Notes: generated from the letters alone by a model not told the origin. Counted from the stretch's first letter, positions 50,697 to 60,600 are shown. The stretch: 64,000 nt of DNA from Emticicia sp. BO119 (GCF_013912375.1 NZ_JACETV010000008.1:62001-126000); one strand, 5' to 3'. Program-made: numbers and translations.

Positions 50697-52511
50697 TTAG
50701 CTTTCTTTCTCCAAGAATTCTTTAATACGATGCGTTTTATCTTTGCCTACTAATTGAATAAGGTCTGCTTCTGGCGCATTCTTAATATTGGAAATGGTCT
50801 TGAAATGTTTCAAAACTTTAGTGGCTGTTAGCTTTCCGATACCAGGCGCGCTTTCCAGACTACTTATCAGGAAGCCCTGGCTACGGCGGTCGCGGTGATG
50901 GGTAATACCAAAACGGTGGGCTTCATCGCGACAACGCTGAATCAGTTTCAGAGATTCTGATTTTTTATCAATATATAATGGAAGTGTATCTTCCGGAAAA
51001 TAGATTTCTTCCAGGCGTTTGGCAATTCCTATAATCGGGATTTCGCCATATAAACTTATTTCTTTAAGTGCCTCACAAGCGGCAGAAAGCTGCCCCTTAC
51101 CTCCATCAATGATTATCAAATCGGGCAAATCTGCTTTTTCTTCCAATAATCTCGTATATCGGCGGGTCACGACTTCTTTCATAGTAGCAAAGTCATTCGG
51201 ACCTTGCACTGTTCTCGGAATATAATGTCTATATTCTTTGGGAGATGGTTGCCCATTAATAAAACAAACCATCGCCGATACCGGATTGGTGCCTTGTATA
51301 TTTGAGTTATCGAAACACTCAATATGACGCGGCAGATTTTTTAACTGCAAATCCTGTTTGAGTTTCACCAATACCCTATCACGTTTATTTGTGGCGCCAC
51401 TGGCAGCAATGGCGTCTCTTTCAGCTTTCTCTTTTCTGAAATACACCACATTTTTCAACGACATATCCAGCAATTTACGCTTATCCCCTATTTGTGGTAC
51501 AGAAATATCGGCTTTCATGTCTATCGAAACCGGGATATTCGTTACTATCTCTTTCGTGGTACTTTCATATTGCTGGCGTAACTCAACAATAAACATCACC
51601 AGTATTTCTTCGTCCGTCTCCTCCAGTTTTTTCTTGACATCCAATGTCTGCGTTAGTGTAATTGTCCCATTGATTACCTTAAGGTAATTGATATAGGCTG
51701 TTGTTTCGTCAGAAGTAATACTGAATACATCTAAATCTTTGATAGAAGGATTTACTACCGTGGCCTTGCTCTGATAGTTTTGGAGAAAATCCAGCTTCAG
51801 TTTAAACTGGTGTGCTTCTTCAAATGCCAGCTTTTGGGCTGAATCCTGCATTCGCTGTTCAAAATATTGCTTTGCCGGAGCAAGATTACCCTTTAAGATA
51901 TTATGCACCTGTTCAATTTCTTTCAAATAATCTGCCTCGGTTTGTAAGTTTTCACAAGGGCCCTTACAATTACCAATATGGTATTCGAGACATACCTTGA
52001 ATTTTTTAGCATCGATATTTTCTTGCGAAAGATTCAGATTACATGTACGGATGGTATATAACTGGCTGAACATTTCGAGCAAAGCATACATGGCTTTTGA
52101 GTTTACAAAAGGCCCATACAATTTTCCTCTTGACTTATCCTCTATACGTCTGGTAGTAATTACCCTCGGAAAACGCTCATTAGTGACGCATACATAAGGA
52201 TACATTTTATCATCCCGCAGCAGAATATTATAGCGGGGTTGATACTTCTTGATTAATGTGTTTTCAAGCAGAAGTGCGTCAAATTCGGTAGGTACAATCG
52301 TAAACTCCAGTTTGCGGATACTTACTACCAAACGACGTGTCTTTTTATCATGGCGATTAAAATTGGCAAAATAACTGGTTACTCTGTTTTTTAAATTCTT
52401 GGCTTTCCCTACGTAAATCACTTCTCCATCGTCGCCAAAATAACGATATACTCCCGGCTCTTCGGGCACTCTCACCAATTCGGTTTTATAATCAAAACTT
52501 ATCTCAGACAT
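50697..52511 (-). CDS. uvrC: UvrABC excinuclease subunit C
   Basis: The 604-residue UvrC makes the two cuts around DNA damage in nucleotide excision repair. A GIY-YIG nuclease domain (EEPGVYRYFGDDGEVIYVGKA, about 15-95) is followed by the four-cysteine region (RTCNL ... VCLEYHIGNCKGPC) that can hold an Fe-S cluster, a UVR-type helix, an RNase H-like domain (HIECFDNSNI, DLIIIDGGKGQL, DEAHRFGITHHR) and C-terminal helix-hairpin-helix motifs (APGIGKLTATKVLKHF). All parts are intact. The ATG at 52511 is preferred over a GTG two codons upstream. Confidence 0.96.
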   Translation of the reverse strand: MSEISFDYKTELVRVPEEPGVYRYFGDDGEVIYVGKAKNLKNRVTSYFANFNRHDKKTRRLVVSIRKLEFTIVPTEFDALLLENTLIKKYQPRYNILLRDDKMYPYVCVTNERFPRVITTRRIEDKSRGKLYGPFVNSKAMYALLEMFSQLYTIRTCNLNLSQENIDAKKFKVCLEYHIGNCKGPCENLQTEADYLKEIEQVHNILKGNLAPAKQYFEQRMQDSAQKLAFEEAHQFKLKLDFLQNYQSKATVVNPSIKDLDVFSITSDETTAYINYLKVINGTITLTQTLDVKKKLEETDEEILVMFIVELRQQYESTTKEIVTNIPVSIDMKADISVPQIGDKRKLLDMSLKNVVYFRKEKAERDAIAASGATNKRDRVLVKLKQDLQLKNLPRHIECFDNSNIQGTNPVSAMVCFINGQPSPKEYRHYIPRTVQGPNDFATMKEVVTRRYTRLLEEKADLPDLIIIDGGKGQLSAACEALKEISLYGEIPIIGIAKRLEEIYFPEDTLPLYIDKKSESLKLIQRCRDEAHRFGITHHRDRRSQGFLISSLESAPGIGKLTATKVLKHFKTISNIKNAPEADLIQLVGKDKTHRIKEFLEKES

Positions 52512-52765
52512 AGACACCTACAATATTATCTCCCTAATTAAATATTAACAGTACTCTTTGTTAATGTGTTCAAAATCTAGCGAATACTTATGGGTATATT
52601 GTTAAACAAAGAACCAATTTAAGTATAAAGCCTTAATAAATAGTAATATTGACTGAATTTCGGGTATTTGACTTTTTTTTATCATTTATTATGTTTTTAT
52701 AAATTTCAAAAAAATTTAAAATTTTTGTGACTTTCTATAAAAATTACGTCTAAAGAGCAAAACAA

Positions 52766-52855
52766 ATGATTGTTGTGATTAACGATTGGTTTGTTTATGG
52801 TCCAAACCCTTATAATTCAGTTTTTTCTATCTTATTGCTTTACAGCATTCGCTAA
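52766..52855 (+). other. 29-codon small ORF followed by a terminator
   Basis: In the 464-nt gap between uvrC and the DUF1361 gene a 29-codon frame (MIVVINDWFVYGPNPYNSVF and nine more residues) ends 13 nt before a perfect terminator hairpin. No long plus-strand gene precedes that terminator, so a short transcript (small protein, leader peptide or small RNA) probably ends there. The AT-rich stretch 52518-52765 shows nothing else. Confidence 0.35.
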
Positions 52856-52868
52856 AAAAATATTATTG

Positions 52869-52901
52869 AAAAGCCAACTCATATGGGTTGGCTTTTATTT
52901 T
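52869..52901 (+). terminator. Intrinsic terminator without an obvious upstream gene
   Basis: AAAAGCCAAC (52869-52878) pairs with GTTGGCTTTT (52887-52896), a perfect 10-bp stem with a 7-nt loop, followed by ATTTT. It stands 25 nt before the promoter of the DUF1361 operon. Confidence 0.85.
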
Positions 52902-52921
52902 GAAAAAATCCTGAAAGAAAA

Positions 52922-52953
52922 TTTGGATAGTCTTGAAATTTATAGTTACTTTG
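52922..52953 (+). promoter_or_regulatory. Promoter of the DUF1361-DgkA operon
   Basis: TTTG (52922-52925), 20 nt, TTACTTTG (52946-52953; one mismatch to TAnnTTTG). The -7 box overlaps the operator-like palindrome at 52948-52964. Confidence 0.6.
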
Positions 52954-52964
52954 TATTACAAAGT
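52948..52964 (+). promoter_or_regulatory. Operator-like palindrome ACTTTG-N5-CAAAGT, copy 1
   Basis: ACTTTGTATTACAAAGT is an almost perfect 17-nt palindrome that covers the end of the -7 box and the expected transcription start, 11 nt before the start codon. The same half-sites with the same spacing occur at 54966-54982. The winged-helix regulator encoded at 54652 is the likely binder. Confidence 0.6.
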
Positions 52965-52975
52965 TCTTTTTATGC

Positions 52976-53671
52976 ATGAATTTAAAAAAGATTACTATCT
53001 CTTTTACTATTAGCCGCCCAACTTTGAGTCTGGCTTTATTGACACTCCTGAGTTTTGTGCTTCTGATTGCAGGTGTTATTAAAACACAGCAATTAAGAGG
53101 TATGTACCTGTTATGGAATCTGTTCTTAGCCTGGGTTCCGTTATTTTTTGCTTTAGTCGCAAGAAGATCTCAAACTTCAAAATACATTCCTGTAAAGTTT
53201 CGTAAAAGTGTTATTTATCTATGTTTAGGGTTGTGGCTTCTGTTTTTTCCGAACTCACCTTATATCATTACAGATTTAATTCATCTGACGGAATCTCATA
53301 GACATATCTTATGGTTTGATTCTGTGAGTTTCTTTATTGTGGCCTTAGCCGGATTAACTACAGGTTTGTATTCACTATATGTAGCCCATCAGATTATTCA
53401 AAGAAATACAAGCAGATTCTGGGCCTGGGGTATGCTATCTGTGAGTGTGGTATTATCAGGTTTTGGTTTATATTTAGGTCGGTTTGTCCGATTTAATAGC
53501 TGGGATTTATTTACAGATCCGATTTTTCTGTTTCGAAAATCTTTACATGAATTGCAAAACCCATTAGCTATTCAGACAACCCTGGTGTTTTCTTTAGTAG
53601 TTATGGTATTATATATTTCTTTAAATCTGTTGATTCCGCCGTCGTATGAACGTACCAAAAATGTTGCGTAG
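52976..53671 (+). CDS. DUF1361 family membrane protein
   Basis: A 231-residue integral membrane protein with six to seven helices and the DUF1361 motif WLLFFPNSPYIITDLIHL, then LYLGRFVRFNSWD. Location: inner membrane. Function unknown. First gene of a run of overlapping genes that includes a diacylglycerol-kinase-like gene, which hints at an envelope or lipid role. The diacylglycerol-kinase-like gene starts 26 nt before its stop. Confidence 0.9.
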   Translation: MNLKKITISFTISRPTLSLALLTLLSFVLLIAGVIKTQQLRGMYLLWNLFLAWVPLFFALVARRSQTSKYIPVKFRKSVIYLCLGLWLLFFPNSPYIITDLIHLTESHRHILWFDSVSFFIVALAGLTTGLYSLYVAHQIIQRNTSRFWAWGMLSVSVVLSGFGLYLGRFVRFNSWDLFTDPIFLFRKSLHELQNPLAIQTTLVFSLVVMVLYISLNLLIPPSYERTKNVA

Positions 53672-54005
53672 TTTTAAGTTTGCCTTTCAGGGAATCTGGG
53701 TACTGATGCATGAAAATAACGCCAGATTTCACTTCTTTGCAACAATTGTAGTAATTCTGACAGGTTTTCTGGTAGGTTTAAGCAATACAGAGTGGTCAAT
53801 TATAAGTATCATGATCGGATTAGTGTGGGCGGCAGAAGCATTCAACACGGCTATTGAGAAATTATGTGATTTTGTGACGACAGCACAGCATCCAATTATC
53901 GGAAAAGTGAAAGATTTATCAGCTGCGGCAGTTTTAATTATTTCCTGCATTGCAGTAATTATCGGAATTATTATATTTTTGCCTAAAATATTAGCTAAAC
54001 TATGA
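53646..54005 (+). CDS. dgkA: Diacylglycerol kinase family protein (DgkA / undecaprenol kinase type)
   Basis: A 119-residue three-helix membrane kinase with the family signatures ENNARFHFFAT, AEAFNTAIEKLCDFV (catalytic E and N of the E-x-x-NTAIE motif) and KDLSAAAVL (KD-x-AAxAVL). It phosphorylates diacylglycerol or undecaprenol in the inner membrane. The overlap with the DUF1361 gene and the 4-nt overlap with the next gene show translational coupling. An ATG at 53661 is a possible alternative start. Confidence 0.9.
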   Translation: MNVPKMLRSFKFAFQGIWVLMHENNARFHFFATIVVILTGFLVGLSNTEWSIISIMIGLVWAAEAFNTAIEKLCDFVTTAQHPIIGKVKDLSAAAVLIISCIAVIIGIIIFLPKILAKL

Positions 54006-54613
54006 ACGAACACCTTGAACAGCTTAAAGAGATACGCTCAATGATGGAACGTTCCTCTAAGTTCCTTTCTCTTAGCGGACTATCAGGCATTTCGGCAGGT
54101 ATTTGTGCTTTAGCAGGTGCATGGTATGCACATCAGAAAATCCATGTGGATGGTCTCTATCATTTATTTGATCCTGTTGTGCGAGAAGAAATAGTTCCTT
54201 TATTGGTGATAGATGCGATAATTGTACTTATTTCTGCATTGGTAACAGGTGCTTTTTTTACCATTCGCAGAGGTAAAAGACAAGGTTTGAAGTTATGGAA
54301 CTCAACCTCAAAACGTTTGTTGGTGAGTATGCTGATACCACTTTTAGCCGGAGGTGCCTTTTGCATAGCTATGCTTTATCATGGTTTTTTCTGGTTATGC
54401 TTCCCGACAACATTGATTTTTTATGGCATTGCCTTAGTTAATGCCAGCAGATATACAGTACATGACACATTTTATTTAGGCATCAGTGAAATCATTATTG
54501 GTCTAATTGCACTATTTTTGGCGCAATGGAATCTTAGATTCTGGGCATTAGGCTTTGGTGTGCTTCATATCATTTATGGGGCTGTGGTGTATTTCAGGTA
54601 TGAAACAAAATAG
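54002..54613 (+). CDS. Multi-helix membrane protein of unknown function
   Basis: A 203-residue protein. A polar start (MNEHLEQLKEIRSMMERSSKF) precedes about six helices. The N-terminal LEQLKEIRSMMERSSKFLSLSGLSGI is a recurring start in Bacteroidota membrane proteins found next to winged-helix regulators. Starts with a 4-nt overlap on the diacylglycerol-kinase-like gene and lies 38 nt before the regulator gene. Possibly a sensor or target protein of that regulator; function unknown. Confidence 0.8.
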   Translation: MNEHLEQLKEIRSMMERSSKFLSLSGLSGISAGICALAGAWYAHQKIHVDGLYHLFDPVVREEIVPLLVIDAIIVLISALVTGAFFTIRRGKRQGLKLWNSTSKRLLVSMLIPLLAGGAFCIAMLYHGFFWLCFPTTLIFYGIALVNASRYTVHDTFYLGISEIIIGLIALFLAQWNLRFWALGFGVLHIIYGAVVYFRYETK

Positions 54614-54623
54614 TTTTTGTCAG

Positions 54624-54638
54624 GCAAATAGTATTTGC
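54624..54638 (+). promoter_or_regulatory. Perfect palindrome just before the winged-helix regulator gene
   Basis: GCAAATA-G-TATTTGC is a perfect 7-bp inverted repeat 13 nt before the start codon. It could be an operator for autoregulation or an RNA hairpin over the start region. It does not share the ACTTTG half-site. Confidence 0.4.
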
Positions 54639-54651
54639 TTGCCGATACATT

Positions 54652-54945
54652 ATGAATTTATTACAAAATTTTAATAAAGCATTTGAAAGCAAAGCCCGTT
54701 TAGGAATAATGTCGGTGCTGATGGTCAATGATGAACTTTCTTTCAATAATATGAAAGAGCTTCTGGCATTAACCGACGGCAATCTGGCTACACATCTGCG
54801 CGCCCTTGAAGAAGCCAATTATATTTCTTTCAAAAAAGAATTTATAGGTCGGAAACCAAGCACAGTATATTCAGTAACGGACGAAGGGAAAAAGGCTTTC
54901 AACGAGCATCTGAATGAATTAGAAAAATTTATCCGAGGTGCTTGA
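54652..54945 (+). CDS. Winged-helix DNA-binding protein (MarR/ArsR-like)
   Basis: A 97-residue regulator that consists of a single winged-helix domain: helix pair FNKAFESKARLGIMSVLMVNDELSF, recognition helix LTDGNLATHLRALEEANYI, and a wing with GRKPSTVYSVTDEGKKAF. This small family is common beside integral membrane genes in Bacteroidota and usually represses them. It probably binds the two ACTTTG-N5-CAAAGT sites on the flanking promoters. No ligand domain is present, so the signal is unclear. Confidence 0.88.
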   Translation: MNLLQNFNKAFESKARLGIMSVLMVNDELSFNNMKELLALTDGNLATHLRALEEANYISFKKEFIGRKPSTVYSVTDEGKKAFNEHLNELEKFIRGA

Positions 54946-54971
54946 TTATATTTTTTTGTCCTTTAACTTTG
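54942..54971 (+). promoter_or_regulatory. Promoter of the DUF4173 gene
   Basis: TTG (54942-54944), 19 nt, TAACTTTG (54964-54971), a full -7 match. The box overlaps operator copy 2. Confidence 0.65.
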
Positions 54972-54982
54972 AAAAACAAAGT
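54966..54982 (+). promoter_or_regulatory. Operator-like palindrome ACTTTG-N5-CAAAGT, copy 2
   Basis: ACTTTGAAAAACAAAGT has the same half-sites and the same 5-nt spacer length as the site at 52948-52964, again overlapping the -7 box. AAAGTACTTT (54978-54987) overlaps it as a second palindrome, so the site may be compound. Confidence 0.6.
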
Positions 54983-55002
54983 ACTTTTAAAATATCAATA
55001 TT

Positions 55003-56535
55003 ATGAACAGCCCGAAATTTCGTTTTTTAGTCATTTTCTTGTTGGTTGCGGTATTTAATTATTTTTTCTGGGAGGAAAAACCCGGTATTAACCTTCTGCT
55101 ATTCAATAGTTTATTGATTCTTTCATTGGTTTACTTCTCCAATAAGAGATTCGATACTCTGGCGCTAAAAATTTCTTTAAGCCTGACAATCGTCACTGGC
55201 ATTATGCTGATTGTCTACAATTCATTTATCAGTTTTTTTGCACACTTTGTCTCTTTTATTATCCTGGTAGGATTGCTTCACCGTACCCAGTTAAGCACTG
55301 TCAGCGGGGCTTTGTGGCAATATGGCCTAAACGCCTTAATGACTACATTCGAGCAGTTTATCTTGCTTGGTGAAAGTATCAGCTACTTTACCGATAAAAA
55401 CAAATATTTAAAGCAAACTCACAGAATTGCTACTATACTGATTATTCCGATTGTTGTATTCTCGATATTTGTTGTAATTTTTAAATTTGCCAACCCGATT
55501 TTCGGAGAGATTTTAGATTCTTCGTTTGCCAGTTTCTTTTGGGCTATAGAAGCATTTTTTCAGAATTTTTCTTTCCCTCATTTATTCTTTCTGGCTATTG
55601 GTACATTTTTTATTATCAGTGTTTTGTATAACTGGGACAGAACCAATGTATTACATCGCCTTTCTTCCAAAGCTGATACCATTCGTACGCCTGAAAAAAT
55701 AGATGTGATTAAACTTGAAACTGAATATAAAACGGCTCTGATATTAATATGCTCGGTAAATGTACTGCTACTTATTATCAATGCTATTGATGTGCGCTAC
55801 CTATGGTTCAATATCAATAATGACCTAAAATCGGCGCATGAGTTATCAAAATTAGTGCATGAAGGTACTTATCTGCTGATTTTAAGCATCTTGCTATCTA
55901 TTGCCATTTTATTATACTATTTCAGAAAAGACCTTAACTTTTTTGATGGCAAACGTTGGCTCGTCATCAGTGCCTATGTCTGGATTATTCAAAACGGTAT
56001 TCTGGTTATATCAGTATTGCTTCGTAACTATGAATACATTACCAATTACGGTCTTACTCACAAACGTATAGGTGTTGCTGTATTTTTGCTATTGACTTCA
56101 ATAGGCCTGGTAATGATTTGGTTAAAAATCAAGAATCTGTACTCATTCTTCAATCTGTTCAGACAAGCCGGCTGGGCAGGATATTTTGTATTAGCAAGTC
56201 TGGCAATTTTTGATTGGGATAGTATGATTGCCCGATATAACTTAAGTACCCAAAATGCAACGAATCTTGATTATCGATATTTATATGAATTATCACCAAG
56301 AACACTTCCTATCCTTTATGAAAATAAGGAAAAAATAGTTGAGAGAATTAAACAAGTTTACAGTGATGAAAATGATAGGATGGGTCAAATTAATATATTA
56401 AATAAAAGAATAGGAAGGTATCTGGCAGAGCAAAGAAGTTACACTTGGGTTTCATGGGATTTATCAAATAGTAAGGCTGTTGAATATTTTAACAATAAAA
56501 AGTTAGAAGAGCCTACTGCCACCATGCAGCCTTAG
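55003..56535 (+). CDS. DUF4173 family membrane protein
   Basis: A 510-residue integral membrane protein with about eleven to twelve helices and a soluble C-terminal tail (about 425-510). DUF4173-like features are VLYNWDRTNVLHR, the long YLWFNINNDLKSAHELSKLVHEGTY loop and FDWDSMIARYNL near the tail. Function unknown. It has its own promoter with operator copy 2 directly after the winged-helix gene, so it is a probable target of that regulator. Confidence 0.88.
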   Translation: MNSPKFRFLVIFLLVAVFNYFFWEEKPGINLLLFNSLLILSLVYFSNKRFDTLALKISLSLTIVTGIMLIVYNSFISFFAHFVSFIILVGLLHRTQLSTVSGALWQYGLNALMTTFEQFILLGESISYFTDKNKYLKQTHRIATILIIPIVVFSIFVVIFKFANPIFGEILDSSFASFFWAIEAFFQNFSFPHLFFLAIGTFFIISVLYNWDRTNVLHRLSSKADTIRTPEKIDVIKLETEYKTALILICSVNVLLLIINAIDVRYLWFNINNDLKSAHELSKLVHEGTYLLILSILLSIAILLYYFRKDLNFFDGKRWLVISAYVWIIQNGILVISVLLRNYEYITNYGLTHKRIGVAVFLLLTSIGLVMIWLKIKNLYSFFNLFRQAGWAGYFVLASLAIFDWDSMIARYNLSTQNATNLDYRYLYELSPRTLPILYENKEKIVERIKQVYSDENDRMGQINILNKRIGRYLAEQRSYTWVSWDLSNSKAVEYFNNKKLEEPTATMQP

Positions 56536-56725
56536 TTAATGATAGTATTTTTCACTATTAAATCCACACATCAATACACTATAAAATTGGGCTGGCTGCC
56601 ACTCATTATACGGTATAAAGAAAGTTATTGCTTAGTGACTATCAATAGTTTGTTTAGGGTTTAGTGAGCAAAATCCATATAGGCTTTATATGTGTTTTCT
56701 TTGTTTATGTATGTACAAAAAGAAA

Positions 56726-56746
56726 GCCTGCTTTGAGGGCAGGCTC
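56726..56746 (-). terminator. Terminator of the Bax inhibitor-1 gene
   Basis: AGCCTGC (56726-56732) pairs with GCAGGCT (56740-56746). On the minus strand TTTCTTTTT follows. Confidence 0.8.
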
Positions 56747-56769
56747 CTATAATTTGAGTGCGATTAAAT

Positions 56770-57489
56770 CTACTTACGAGAGATTTTCGCTAATAATTTC
56801 AGAATTTCAAGGTAAAGCCAGATAATGGTTACCATTAGGCCAAAGGCTGAATACCACTCCATGAATTTAGGCGCACGCATGGCTGCACCTTGTTCTATCA
56901 GATGAAAATCTATAATAAGGTTCATGGCAGCAATGGTTACTACTACCAAAGAGAAAATAATACCAATCTTCCCTCCCTCATGAATATAAGGTATGCTGAT
57001 ACCAAACATTCCTAAAATCCAGGTTACCAGATATACCAGAAAAATAGCGCCCGTGGCAGCTGTTACGCCAAAAATAAAGCGTTGTGTAGCTTGTAGTATT
57101 TTTGTCTTGTATAAAAACCACATAATCAACACCACACCAAAAGTTAAGCCTGCTGCCATAAAAGCCAAGTCCTGAAAAATAGCCGAAATAGCACCAATAG
57201 CCAGACCTTCTAATAGTGCATAAGTTGGGGCTAATTGTGGAGCCCATTCTTTTTTAAATGCCAGTACGATTGCGCATAGCAAACCTCCGATACAACCAGC
57301 CGGAATAAGCATAGGTGCGATACTCCAGCCTTCCAGTAAGCCAATCCATGATACAGCAGAAGAAGCTAAAAGGATAAATAATAAAATACCAACTTTGGTT
57401 AGGGTGCTTTGTACTGTCATCACATCGCCGTATTCTTGTGCGAAGTTGATTTTAGTAAATGTTTTTTCCGAAAATGCCGGATTAGCCAT
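56770..57489 (-). CDS. Bax inhibitor-1 / YccA family membrane protein
   Basis: A 239-residue protein with seven helices. The family signature is seen in LLEGLAIGAISAIFQ, VTAATGAIFLVYLVTWIL and the conserved final part IIDFHLIEQGAAMRAPKFMEWYSAFGLMVTIIWLYLEIL. This is the long YccA-like form common in Bacteroidota. It probably forms a pH-dependent calcium leak like BsYetJ. Stands alone between two terminators. Confidence 0.92.
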   Translation of the reverse strand: MANPAFSEKTFTKINFAQEYGDVMTVQSTLTKVGILLFILLASSAVSWIGLLEGWSIAPMLIPAGCIGGLLCAIVLAFKKEWAPQLAPTYALLEGLAIGAISAIFQDLAFMAAGLTFGVVLIMWFLYKTKILQATQRFIFGVTAATGAIFLVYLVTWILGMFGISIPYIHEGGKIGIIFSLVVVTIAAMNLIIDFHLIEQGAAMRAPKFMEWYSAFGLMVTIIWLYLEILKLLAKISRK

Positions 57490-57578
57490 AGTTAAAATTG
57501 TTTAGATTGTAAAAACAGTTTGAAATACTTTTTAAATCAGTACAAATAAAACCACTTTTTCTGAATTTCCAAACAAGC

Positions 57579-57620
57579 TCAGAAGAGCAGAATATATATT
57601 CGTTTATTCTGCTCTTCTGA
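57579..57620 (-). terminator. Long hairpin after the alpha-2-macroglobulin gene
   Basis: A perfect 16-bp stem (57579-57594 with 57605-57620; arm TCAGAAGAGCAGAATA) with a 10-nt loop begins 8 nt after the stop codon on the minus strand. No T-run follows, so it may act as an RNA-stabilising end or a Rho-assisted terminator. Confidence 0.6.
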
Positions 57621-57628
57621 AATAATTA

Positions 57629-60600
57629 TCATTCCACCGTTACAGTTCCGCCACCATTATAGCTATGGTATTCGCCATTATACATGGCATCGGCAGATAC
57701 TGGACCTATAACGAACTTACCTCGTGAAACTACCCTGACTAAATAGTAGAAACTGCGCTCTGTTCCATCAGCAGCAGTATAAAAATTAATTCTATCATCT
57801 CTTATATCGAAGTGTTGAGGAGTTGAGGCATTTCTTATCCAGGTCATATCACGGTCTTCGTTCAGGCGAGGATTTTCTATTTCAAAAGCTGCGGGTAGCA
57901 TATCTGTCACCACCACATTTTCTATTGGCGTAGTGCCACTGACACTTACTTTCACGACCACTAACTGGTTTTGCTTAAACTGATTAGCCGAAAGTGGCTG
58001 ACCAGTACGACTGAAGAACTGACGTCTTACTCTCAGGAAGTTATCTTCTTCTACATAATTTCCGGTGGCGCTTAAGCCCTCTTGTTGTGCAAAATAATAA
58101 AGAGACCCTTTGCCTTTAGCGTCAATGGTTATTGTTTTTCCCGCTATCCCTTTATCTAATGACAATTCAGCACCTGTGAAATTAGCTAATTGCTTACTGT
58201 CAGCCAATAAAGTTGCTGTTACGTTTGACTGTCCGTTACGTTTGGCAATTTTACCCAAAGCGAGAAAGCTGAATACAGACTCCTGTGTTGACAAGTAACG
58301 ATTATTCTTAATTGCCTGTGATAATACCCTCGCCATTTTCGGAATCTGCAAGTTCTGAGGATCAGATTCTACCAAACTATTCAACGAAATTGCCAGATTA
58401 CGAATAGGCGAAGAGAAACTACCACCTGTTTCTTTAGCCGTATTTTCCATCATATAATCCTTCGGAATCAATTGTTTGGCACTTGTTTCATCGCCAATCT
58501 GCGCAAAACTTGCACCGAGCATATAGCGTGTATCGGTGGTCAACAGGTTTTCATTAGATTTATAATAGTTCATGATAGGCTGATTAGCCTTGCCTGCCAA
58601 CGCCAGCGTATAAAGCGAGTAAATCATATCACGTTTGGCAATCGTACGAGTGTTGTAAGTACCATTTTCAACATAGGTATATTCCGGCTCTGTAGTCAAT
58701 GCCTGCATAGATGTTTTAGAAGTCAGGTAATCGAGCATCCGGTTTAGGCTGTTCTCGTTTATCTCGTAATCTGCTTTTTTAGCTTCTAATAAGAAGTGAG
58801 CAGCAAAGATTGTACCCCACCAGCTCTCGTATTCACTACCAGGCCAATAGCTTAGCCCGCCATTGGCTAACTGCATGCTTTCTATTTTACGAATAGCGGC
58901 CTGTACATTAAATTGTGGATTCCAATCATTATCTCCTTTCAAACCAATTGATTTAGATTTTTTAGCAATGGTTTTAGTAAAATCGGCAAAGTATAATTGA
59001 GGGAATGCCTTAGATACCGTTTGCTCGATACAACCATGTGGGTAACCCAAAAGATAATCTAATTCTTTCGCAAATTGTACCATAGGCGAACGACTCACTA
59101 ACAGGCTTGCCTCTGCGGTACCAAGCATATAATTGTTAGCTAAACTTAATGAGGCCGTTTTTCCTGCCAGTACGTCTCCAGAAAACGAAGTTTTCAAAAG
59201 CGAAGTAATAGGTCTGATAGTCAGGTCAGTGCTCTCAGAAAATTTCTCTTTAAAGCCGTTCACGGTTATGGCAATGCTACCGGTACCAATTGCCGCTGGG
59301 GCCTTTACTGTAAATAAGGTTCGTACTTCTTTTCCTGCCGGGATCGCAATTGACTGGTTATTCTGGCTCTGTAAAACCAGTCCACCGGTCAGATTCACCG
59401 CTGTACTTACAGTTGTATTGCTCTTGGTAGTATTAGTAATTGTAACAGGAATAATCACCTCATCATTCGGGCTTAAGAATCTTGGTGCACCTGTGCTTAT
59501 CACAATCGGATCTTTTACTTTCATATTGGCATTGGCCGAGCCAAATGCCTCTTTATTATAGGCTACTGCCATGATACGTAAATCGCCCGAAAACTGTGGA
59601 ATATTAAATTCAAATTGTGCTTCACCACCTGAATTGGTTTTCAGGATACCACTCCAGATAGCCACTAATTTAGTACGCCCGTTACTTAATGGATTAACTC
59701 TTTTTTCTAAATTATAGCCATCTCCTCCAATGCTGCTTTTACTCGACAATGACAATTCAGGGAAAAGGAATGGATATAAATCGTGACTGCTTACTTCTAA
59801 GGCCTGTTTCTGATAGAAGTAGTTATAAATATCAGGAGTTTTGAAGTTCTTAATCTGGAGGATGCCCTCATCAACTACTGCTACTGTCAACTCTGTATTT
59901 GCTTTGCTCCTGATTGTGATCTTTTGTTTGCGTTTTGAGCGTGATTCTTTGGCAGTGATAATCTGCACAGGTAAAAGATTGCTTGCTTTTTCGACTTTCA
60001 CTGGTGCAAAACCGTGCGCTACAGTCAGCGGTATATCTATACCTTTCATAGGACGTATCAGGGTAGCAGATACATAGACATTTGGCAGCATATCTTCTGT
60101 AATTTTTACCGATACCTCTGCTGATTTTTTATCTGTATCTACATAAAAATGTTCTAAAACCTTATTTCTTTCTACAGTTACAAGCATTTTTCCGGCAAAA
60201 GGTGTTTTCATAAGGATTTTAGCGTTATCGCCTACCTGATACTTTTCTTTATCCATTTCCATCAATACCTCTCCCTCATTGCTTACTTCAAAAGAACTGT
60301 TAGCTGTACTCCCATAGCCATATGCATAAAATCTTTGTAAAGCATAGCTTTCAGCTCCTGCCGGGTATATACGGATTTCATATTCGCCTGACACCTGTGG
60401 AATAAACTTTACTCTGGCCTTACCCCCAGAAAAATTAACCTCTTTGGTTTGTGCCAGTTTTTCCTGACGTCTCGAATTATACCTAATAACCCCATTTGTT
60501 TTTTCAACTACTGTCTGATAGTCTATCCGGTAAATATCGATGATTGCGCTGGCATTGCTCTGTATTTTACCATTGGTATTGAGTGCTATTAAAGGAATAG

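Noticed and set aside
52791-52979. A 62-codon plus-strand frame before the DUF1361 gene
   Set aside because: It runs through a perfect terminator hairpin and the promoter of the next gene, and the hydrophobic look comes from T-rich DNA.
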